Positions 1 to 4,844 of a stretch of DNA of 5,264 bases are shown in pieces. The notes below the pieces were generated by a model that did not search any database, had not been told where the DNA came from, and saw only the letters and a program-made list of their open reading frames with translations. The stretch lies in contig WGAU01000053.1 in the NCBI GenBank assembly GCA_015494645.1, positions 1-5,264 on the forward strand, read 5' to 3'. The DNA comes from Aquificota bacterium. GTDB taxonomy: Bacteria; Thermosulfidibacterota; Thermosulfidibacteria; Thermosulfidibacterales; Thermosulfidibacteraceae. Numbering within the stretch: the stretch's first letter is position 1; each line of letters starts with the position of its first letter. Made by a program: the position numbers and the translations under genes.

Positions 1-80
1 GCAGTGTCCTGGATGATCCTTACCATCTCCTCTACCCATTGCTGGGAGAAAGGGTATGTGTTCTGCTTAGTTTGTTTCAT
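1..80 (-). CDS. Unidentified protein, N-terminal 26 residues only (partial)
   Basis: The ATG is at 80-78 on the minus strand and the frame runs open off the left edge of the window. The visible protein starts MKQTKQNTYPF and continues SQQWVEEMVRIIQDT. It has no signal peptide or membrane segment; after a polar lead it looks like the start of an amphipathic helix. A perfect AGGAGGT lies 5 nt upstream, which is the main reason to believe the gene. It is divergent from lepA, with 115 bp between the two starts. The PFSQQW-x-EE pattern loosely recalls the start of SCP2-like (sterol carrier) domain proteins, but 26 residues are too few to assign a family. Function is left open. Confidence 0.7.
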   Translation of the reverse strand, partial: MKQTKQNTYPFSQQWVEEMVRIIQDT

Positions 81-85
81 GAGTT

Positions 86-92
86 ACCTCCT
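86..92 (-). promoter_or_regulatory. Ribosome binding site of the leftmost minus-strand gene
   Basis: The minus strand reads AGGAGGT, fully complementary to the 16S rRNA tail, with 5 nt before the ATG at 80-78. It fixes the start of the partial gene. It also argues against reading the open plus-strand frame through the same bases. Confidence 0.8.
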
Positions 93-106
93 AAGCTATA
101 TAAATA

Positions 107-136
107 CTTACACGATTTATTTCCAACTCCCGTCAA
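107..136 (-). promoter_or_regulatory. Candidate sigma-70-type promoter for the leftmost minus-strand gene
   Basis: On the minus strand TTGACG (136-131; 5 of 6 to the -35 consensus) is followed after 18 nt by TGTAAG (112-107; 4 of 6 to the -10 consensus). Transcription would start near position 100, giving a leader of about 20 nt that contains the Shine-Dalgarno at 92-86. The geometry is sensible but the -10 is weak and the region is A/T-rich, so a chance match is possible. Confidence 0.3.
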
Positions 137-195
137 ATGCAATGGGAAGCTCATCAGGTTGAAAAAGAGAAGAGCAGATAATAAATAGAATTGCC

Positions 196-1995
196 ATGGC
201 TGACATGGCAAGAATAAGAAATTTCTGCATTATAGCCCACATAGATCATGGCAAGTCTACCCTTGCCGACAGGATACTGGAGTACACAGGAGCCGTTCCT
301 CCCAACAAAATGGTAGAGCAGTTCTTGGATAAAATGGATATTGAGAGGGAAAGGGGCATTACTATAAAGGCTCAAACCGTAAGATTAAAATACAAGGCAA
401 AAGACGGAAATGAATATATACTCAATCTTATAGATACCCCAGGACATGTGGATTTCTCTTACGAGGTGTCAAGGAGTCTTGCAGCGTGTGAGGGCGCTCT
501 GCTTGTGGTGGACGCAACACAGGGGGTAGAAGCTCAAACCATAGCGAATGTTTATCTGGCGCTTGAGCATGATTTAGAGATCATTCCTGTAATAAACAAG
601 ATTGATCTGCCAAGTGCCGATCCAGAAAAGGTAAAAAGGGAAATTGAAGAGGTGATCGGTCTTGATGCCAGTGAGGCTCTCTTGGTGTCTGCTAAATTTG
701 GTATAGGCACAGAGGATGTCCTTGAGGCCATAGTAAACAAGATTCCGCCTCCCAAAGGGGATCCAGAAAGACCTTTGAAAGCGCTTATCTTTGATTCCTG
801 GTACGATCCTTACAAAGGCGTGGTGACCACCATAAGGGTTATAGACGGTAGAATCAAGAAGGGTATGAGAATACTGCTTATGTCCACAGGTAAGGTGTTT
901 GAAGTGGAGGAGGTGGGAGTGTTTTCTCCAGATCCCACCCCTACAGAAGCTCTCTCTGCTGGAGAGGTGGGATACATAACCGCTGGCATAAAAAATGTCA
1001 GGGACACCCGGGTTGGGGACACCATAACCAATGCAGAGAATCCCACCGATGAGCCGTTTCCTGGCTTTAAAAAGGTCAAGCCCATGGTCTTTGCCGGTTT
1101 GTATCCCATTGATCCCGATGACTACCCTGCGCTGAGGGAGGCTTTGGAAAAGCTACAGTTAAACGATGCTTCTTTGGTATTTGAACCGGAGTCTTCTGCT
1201 GCGTTGGGATACGGGTTCAGGTGCGGATTTTTGGGTAGCCTCCACATGGAGATAGTTAAGGAGCGTCTTGAGAGGGAGTTTGAGCTGAGACTTATAGCCA
1301 CAGCTCCCACGGTGGTGTACAAAGTGGTAAAACGTAATGGAGAGGAGGTTTTCATAGACAATCCGGCTCATCTTCCTGATCCGGGAGGCATAGACCACAT
1401 AGAGGAGCCGTATGTACTTGCTACTGTAATAACCCCTGCCGAGTATGTGGGGGGCATAATTAATCTTTTTATAGACAGAAGGGGAATTCAAAAGCGTCTG
1501 GAATACATGGAAGGAAACAGGGTCATTTTAGAGTACGAGGTTCCTTTGGCAGAGATTCTTCTGGATTTCCATGATATGTTGAAGACCGTTTCAAGAGGAT
1601 ACGCTTCCATGGACTACGAAATCATAGGGTACAGGGAATCGGATCTTGTAAAGCTTGACATCCTCATTAACGGTAAGCCTGTGGATGCCCTTTCTGTGAT
1701 TGTTCACAGGGAAAAAGCCTATTACAGAGGCAGAGAACTTGTGAAAAAGCTCAAAGAGATCATTCCGAGACAGCTTTTTGAGGTTGCCATACAGGCAGCT
1801 ATAGGTAGGAAGGTCATCGCCAGGGAAACCATAAAGCCTCTGAGGAAAGATGTGCTGGCGAAGTGCTACGGCGGCGATGTTACCAGAAAAAGGAAGCTCC
1901 TTGAAAAGCAGAAGGAAGGCAAGAAGCGTATGAAAATGATAGGAAAAGTGGAAATACCTCAAGAGGCGTTCTTAGCCGTGCTGAAAAAGGAGTAG
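196..1995 (+). CDS. lepA: Elongation factor 4 (LepA), ribosome-associated GTPase
   Basis: Translational GTPase that binds the ribosome, implicated in back-translocation and in 30S assembly or initiation. It is cytoplasmic and can be membrane-associated. All GTPase motifs are visible: G1 AHIDHGKST (14-22), G2 RGIT (53-56), G3 DTPGH (80-84), G4 NKID (134-137), G5 SAK (165-167). A beta-barrel domain II follows (about 190-280), then an EF-G-like domain III with GFRCGFLGSLHME (340-352), domain V, and the LepA-specific C-terminal domain starting KCYGGDVTRKRKLL at 556 and rich in basic residues. At 599 residues it matches the E. coli protein length, with no break. The start is ATG 196 or ATG 205 (which would give MARIRNF); neither has a good Shine-Dalgarno. 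The nearest purine run (GAGAAGAG, about 167-174) is over 20 nt upstream. First gene of the lepA-lepB-hemD-cytochrome b set. Confidence 0.97.
   Translation: MADMARIRNFCIIAHIDHGKSTLADRILEYTGAVPPNKMVEQFLDKMDIERERGITIKAQTVRLKYKAKDGNEYILNLIDTPGHVDFSYEVSRSLAACEGALLVVDATQGVEAQTIANVYLALEHDLEIIPVINKIDLPSADPEKVKREIEEVIGLDASEALLVSAKFGIGTEDVLEAIVNKIPPPKGDPERPLKALIFDSWYDPYKGVVTTIRVIDGRIKKGMRILLMSTGKVFEVEEVGVFSPDPTPTEALSAGEVGYITAGIKNVRDTRVGDTITNAENPTDEPFPGFKKVKPMVFAGLYPIDPDDYPALREALEKLQLNDASLVFEPESSAALGYGFRCGFLGSLHMEIVKERLEREFELRLIATAPTVVYKVVKRNGEEVFIDNPAHLPDPGGIDHIEEPYVLATVITPAEYVGGIINLFIDRRGIQKRLEYMEGNRVILEYEVPLAEILLDFHDMLKTVSRGYASMDYEIIGYRESDLVKLDILINGKPVDALSVIVHREKAYYRGRELVKKLKEIIPRQLFEVAIQAAIGRKVIARETIKPLRKDVLAKCYGGDVTRKRKLLEKQKEGKKRMKMIGKVEIPQEAFLAVLKKE
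1987..1992 (+). promoter_or_regulatory. Ribosome binding site of lepB inside the lepA 3' end
   Basis: AAGGAG lies within the last lepA codons, directly before the lepA TAG, and 8 nt before the lepB ATG at 2001. Its position inside the upstream gene suggests coupled translation of lepA and lepB. Confidence 0.7.
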
Positions 1996-2000
1996 GGGAG

Positions 2001-2609
2001 ATGGAAACCGAGCAGGAAGGCTTTTTAGAAAAGGTGAGGGAATGGGTAAAGGACATTGTCGTTGCTTTAATATTAGCTCTAATAATAAGAACCTTCATAG
2101 TTCAAGCTTTTCGCATACCTTCCGGATCAATGATTCCAACCCTTTTGGTTGGTGATCACCTGTTGGTGGAAAAGATCACCTACAGATTCAGAGAGCCTAA
2201 ACGCTTTGAAATTATTGTTTTTAAATTTCCTTTGGACAAAAGCAAAGACTACATCAAAAGGGTGATAGGATTACCGGGGGACGAAATAAAGATTGTTAAC
2301 AAAGAGGTTTACGTTAATGGAAAGAAGTTAGATGAGCCCTACGTACAACATACCGATCCCAACGTTATTCCTGCTCAATTTTCCCCGAGGGACAACTATG
2401 GGCCTGTAACCGTGCCAAAGGGTCATTTGTTTGTTATGGGAGATAACAGAGACAACAGCTACGACAGCAGATTCTGGGGTTTTGTTCCTGAAAAAGATAT
2501 AGTGGGGAAGGCCTTTATAATCTACTTTTCTTGTGATTCAAAGAGCTTTTTCAGTTTAAGGTGCTTTACTCACATAAGATGGCGCAGGATAGGCAAGCTT
2601 ATCCATTAG
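2001..2609 (+). CDS. lepB: Signal peptidase I (leader peptidase)
   Basis: Membrane-bound serine protease that removes signal peptides from exported proteins, acting on the periplasmic face. One N-terminal membrane helix (about 17-36) follows an acidic/basic lead. Catalytic box B is PSGSMIPTL (40-48), with the nucleophile expected at Ser43. Box D is IKRVIGLPGD (85-94), with general base Lys86. Box E is GDNRDNSYDSR (147-157). All three are intact, so it should be active. At 202 residues it is shorter than E. coli LepB and has one rather than two N-terminal membrane segments, as in many compact SPase I proteins. The C-terminus (RWRRIGKLIH) is family-typical. Two cysteines, C178 and C188, sit near the C-terminus and could form a periplasmic disulfide (inference). 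It starts 5 nt after the lepA stop, and its 3' end overlaps the hemD start. Confidence 0.96.
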   Translation: METEQEGFLEKVREWVKDIVVALILALIIRTFIVQAFRIPSGSMIPTLLVGDHLLVEKITYRFREPKRFEIIVFKFPLDKSKDYIKRVIGLPGDEIKIVNKEVYVNGKKLDEPYVQHTDPNVIPAQFSPRDNYGPVTVPKGHLFVMGDNRDNSYDSRFWGFVPEKDIVGKAFIIYFSCDSKSFFSLRCFTHIRWRRIGKLIH

Positions 2610-3343
2610 AAGGAAAAAAAATAGTCATAACCAGAGCTAAAGAACAGGCAGGGGAATTTGTCAGTCTGCTTAAGAAGGAAAGGGCTGTTCCTGTACATTT
2701 CCCAACTATAACTTTCAGACCCGTTGAGCCTCAGGATCGTGGATGGGAAGCCAAGCTTGGAGACTATCACTGGGTAATCTTTACAAGTGCCAACGGGGTT
2801 AAGTTCTTTATGAATCTTCTGAACAGTAGGGGACTATCCTTTCCTGAAAGGGCAAAGGTATGCGTCATAGGTCCTGGAACGCTGAAGGTCTGTAAGGAGT
2901 ATGGAATTAAGGTGGATTTGGTGCCAGATAGATTTATAGCTGAAGGCATTGTGGAAACTTTGGGAAGCGTTTACGGGAAGAGAGTCCTGATACCTCGGGC
3001 AAAAATAGCAAGAGAGGTTCTCCCTAAAAGCTTGAGAGCCAGAGGAGCCGAGGTGGATGTGCTTGTGGTTTACGAGACGGTACTTCCTGAGGTAGATGCC
3101 TGCAGCATGTCCAAGCTTAGAGAGAGTGATGTTGTAACTTTCACAAGTCCATCCACCGTTGAGAATTTCTTCAAGATACTGGGAGAGAAAGCTAAGGAAA
3201 TCTGTAAAGGAAAGGTTATCGCAAGTATCGGTCCTGTAACCACGGAGAAAGCCGAGGCACTTGGGTTGAAGGTGGACGTAACCTCAAATGTGCATTCTAT
3301 AGCTGGGCTGGTGAATTCTATTAAAGAATTTTATGGAAAATAG
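2579..3343 (+). CDS. hemD: Uroporphyrinogen-III synthase
   Basis: Closes hydroxymethylbilane to uroporphyrinogen III with inversion of ring D, the branch-point step to haem, sirohaem and cobalamin; cytoplasmic. The bilobed fold is recognisable although the family is poorly conserved. Counted from ATG 2579 (254 residues): GKKIVITRA (12-20), WVIFTSANGV (65-74), CVIGPGTLK (95-103), RVLIPRAKIARE (135-146), VLVVYETV (161-168; the Tyr matches the conserved active-site tyrosine), VVTFTSPSTV (185-194), IASIGPVTTEKA (214-225). The start is uncertain. GTG 2561 would add six residues (VLYSHK), while ATG 2579 has only AAGGTG 15 nt upstream. I prefer the ATG because family members begin shortly before the L-x-GK-x-IVVTRA strand. 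It overlaps lepB by 31 nt and the cytochrome b gene by 11 nt. No hemC neighbour is present. Confidence 0.9.
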   Translation: MAQDRQAYPLEGKKIVITRAKEQAGEFVSLLKKERAVPVHFPTITFRPVEPQDRGWEAKLGDYHWVIFTSANGVKFFMNLLNSRGLSFPERAKVCVIGPGTLKVCKEYGIKVDLVPDRFIAEGIVETLGSVYGKRVLIPRAKIAREVLPKSLRARGAEVDVLVVYETVLPEVDACSMSKLRESDVVTFTSPSTVENFFKILGEKAKEICKGKVIASIGPVTTEKAEALGLKVDVTSNVHSIAGLVNSIKEFYGK

Positions 3344-4211
3344 GGGATTTTTTTCTCACACAAGGCCCAAGTTCGTTGCTGAAAAACAGCTTGCAATAAC
3401 CAACACCTTTGCCTTGGGTGGATTGGCGGTTCTCATGGTGTTTATGCTTTACCTTTCCGGTTTTGTCCTGTCAGCATTCTTTGACTTTAAAGTCCCAATG
3501 AACAGTTTGAAGGAAATAAAACAAGCGCTCCCTTACGGCTGGTATTTTGCCGATGTTCACAACCTGTCGTCCCAGGCGTTGCTGGTCTTTGCCGTTTTGC
3601 ATTTATTTAGAAACTCCCTTAAGGATGAGATCCCTGCCATGACGTGGATTACAGGTTGCGTTCTGTTCAAACTTTTGTTCCTGTCTCTTATGACGGGTTA
3701 CTTCCTAAGAGGAGATGTTAAGGCTGAACTTGCAAAAATTGTCTTTTCAAATTTTCTGAGGCTCCACGTTCCAACCTCTATACTGTACATTTTGCATGTT
3801 TCGGTTCTACCTGTAATGATCGTGCCTGTTTCCATGTGGCATTTCTACTATGTTAGGAAGAGCAACACCGCAAGGTTCAGATTACAACCCAAGGTGTCCG
3901 TGGTACATCTCTATGAAACAGAAGCAATTGCAGCGTTGGTTGGTATTTCGGTAATGAACGCTTTGGTTCTTTTTGTTTCCAAGCAGCCTCTTCCAAAATC
4001 AATTGCTAACGATGTGGAAAAGGCGGTATGGTTTTTTAGACCATTTCAAAAGCTACTTCAGATAGCTCCGCCGAATACAGCAACTATTATCATATCCTTC
4101 GTGTTTCTCTACATAGGTATGTTTCCTTTTGCAAGGAGGAAGATAGGAAAGCTCCCGGCTACGCTCTTTCTTACAGTTATACTTCTTTTATGCGTGATTT
4201 CAATTATTTAA
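3333..4211 (+). CDS. Divergent bc1/b6f-type diheme cytochrome b with degenerate quinol-oxidation site
   Basis: Integral membrane protein of 292 residues with about seven predicted helices (A-G), against roughly 400 residues and eight helices in cytochrome b of bc1. Helix A has G29-x13-G43. Helix B has H76-x13-H90 in DVHNLSSQALLVFAVLH. Helix C has G108-x13-G122. Helix D has H155-x14-H170, with Pro five residues after the first His as in cytochrome b6. These are the ligands and close-packing glycines for hemes bL and bH. The Qo site is not preserved: the usual LPWGQ after the helix C GY is LRGDV, the cd region is short (G122 to H155), and PEWY is AVWF (231-234) followed by FRPFQKLLQ. The conserved Arg five residues before the first helix D His is Ile150. 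It starts at the first ATG after an in-frame stop, overlapping hemD by 11 nt, with a weak Shine-Dalgarno. No Rieske or cytochrome c1 gene is adjacent. Partner unknown; possibly a transmembrane electron conduit. Confidence 0.85.
   Translation: MENRGFFSHTRPKFVAEKQLAITNTFALGGLAVLMVFMLYLSGFVLSAFFDFKVPMNSLKEIKQALPYGWYFADVHNLSSQALLVFAVLHLFRNSLKDEIPAMTWITGCVLFKLLFLSLMTGYFLRGDVKAELAKIVFSNFLRLHVPTSILYILHVSVLPVMIVPVSMWHFYYVRKSNTARFRLQPKVSVVHLYETEAIAALVGISVMNALVLFVSKQPLPKSIANDVEKAVWFFRPFQKLLQIAPPNTATIIISFVFLYIGMFPFARRKIGKLPATLFLTVILLLCVISII
4143..4159 (+). repeat. 17-bp inverted repeat, left arm (inside cytochrome b 3' end)
   Basis: The sequence ATAGGAAAGCTCCCGGC covers codons 271-276 of the cytochrome b gene (I-G-K-L-P-A). 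Its exact reverse complement is at 4828-4844. Identity stops at both edges. The inner distance is 668 bp, which contains the last helix of cytochrome b and the whole rhodanese gene with its ribosome binding site. Confidence 0.75.
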
Positions 4212-4803
4212 TCTTTGAGTATTCAATGTAGGCGTGTTCGGAATCCTGTTTGTAGGTCCAAGGAAGTCCTTTATTTCTCCATCCATCCAAGACCCTCTTT
4301 CCATAGCTTGGCGCAAATTTGAAGGGAACCTTTGTTCCCTCAAAACCTTCCCACATGTTGTAGAGATTTTTGTACCCAAGCTTTTTAAGGATTTTTATGG
4401 CGTATCGGGACCTGTGCCCGGAGCGGCAGTAGATTATGTAGGTTTTGTTTTTATCTGGAAACTTCTTCATAAAGTCCTTTTCAAACCTTGGGTTTTTAAC
4501 TTTCTTGAATTTCTTCCCGTTCCATTCCTTTGTGAAGATTTTGACAGGAATATTATACGCCCAGGGGATGTGGCCTATAACCTGGTACTCTTCTGGGGTT
4601 CTTACATCCACGAATATTATATTGGGATTTTCTTTGTACATCTTGTAGGCGGTGAAGGCGTCTATGTTATGGTCAAGGGGAATGTCTTTGGAAATACGCC
4701 TTGGATCAACAACTATCTTGGTAAGGCAATTGTAACTTATCTCTCCGGCAAAAACACAGATTGGAAGTAATACTGTTATAACAAGCATTGCAAATCTTTT
4801 CAT
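4204..4803 (-). CDS. Exported single-domain rhodanese (sulfurtransferase)
   Basis: Predicted periplasmic sulfurtransferase of 199 residues. The signal peptide (1-19) has K2-R3, a hydrophobic core and VFA before G20, a good signal peptidase I site; C16 is not in a proper lipobox. The rhodanese domain runs from about 46 to 160: DVRTPEEY (66-73), GHIPWAYNIP (77-86), active loop YCRSGHRS (125-132) with catalytic C126, then WEGFEG (151-156) where many homologues have G-G. The C-terminal tail has GWRNKGLPW (174-182). D66 to C126 is 60 residues against about 40 in compact forms such as GlpE, owing to a lysine-rich insert (about 88-118). A perfect Shine-Dalgarno 6 nt upstream fixes the start. It lies 37 bp downstream of the YeeE-like gene on the same strand, so it is likely co-transcribed and probably moves sulfane sulfur from thiosulfate or polysulfide. 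Its 3' end overlaps the cytochrome b 3' end by 8 nt. Confidence 0.93.
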   Translation of the reverse strand: MKRFAMLVITVLLPICVFAGEISYNCLTKIVVDPRRISKDIPLDHNIDAFTAYKMYKENPNIIFVDVRTPEEYQVIGHIPWAYNIPVKIFTKEWNGKKFKKVKNPRFEKDFMKKFPDKNKTYIIYCRSGHRSRYAIKILKKLGYKNLYNMWEGFEGTKVPFKFAPSYGKRVLDGWRNKGLPWTYKQDSEHAYIEYSKIK

Positions 4804-4809
4804 CTCGCC

Positions 4810-4815
4810 CCTCCT
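4810..4815 (-). promoter_or_regulatory. Ribosome binding site of the rhodanese gene
   Basis: The minus strand reads AGGAGG, followed by 6 nt (GGCGAG) and the ATG at 4803-4801. It lies in the 37-bp gap after the YeeE-like gene. I see no promoter in that gap, which fits co-transcription with the upstream gene. Confidence 0.8.
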
Positions 4816-4827
4816 ATTAATTGATGT

Positions 4828-4844
4828 GCCGGGAGCTTTCCTAT
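4828..4844 (-). repeat. 17-bp inverted repeat, right arm (end of YeeE-like gene and gap)
   Basis: Read on the minus strand this is ATAGGAAAGCTCCCGGC, identical to the plus strand at 4143-4159. It contains the TAG stop of the YeeE-like gene (4843-4841) and runs into the gap before the rhodanese ribosome binding site. Confidence 0.75.

Noticed and set aside
1..162. Plus-strand frame open from the window edge to a TGA at 160-162, ending just before lepA
   Set aside because: It runs opposite the minus-strand gene that has a perfect ribosome binding site. Its composition (Cys, Tyr, Ile, Ser-rich, no motif) looks like an antisense shadow in A/T-rich DNA.
552..1962. Several minus-strand open frames of 79-123 codons opposite lepA
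   Set aside because: All lie within the intact lepA coding frame, have no ribosome binding sites and no family motifs. They are typical antisense shadows of a long gene.
3349..3357. T-run just after the hemD stop, considered as a terminator
   Set aside because: No GC-rich stem precedes it and it lies inside the overlapping cytochrome b gene (Phe-Phe codons).
4323..4340. Hairpin AGGGAAC-CTTT-GTTCCCT near the 3' end of the rhodanese gene, considered as a terminator
   Set aside because: No T-run follows on either strand and it lies well inside coding sequence (codons for E-G-T-K-V-P). Best explained by chance and codon choice.
4234..4770. 178-codon plus-strand open frame inside the rhodanese region
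   Set aside because: It is antisense to a well-supported rhodanese with signal peptide, catalytic loop and ribosome binding site. It has no start signal and no recognisable domain, and its openness is a by-product of the rhodanese codon usage.
4744..4803. Possible lipoprotein signal in the rhodanese because of Cys16
   Set aside because: The residues before the Cys are L-P-I, which do not fit a lipobox (small residue needed at -1). VFA before Gly20 is a good signal peptidase I site.
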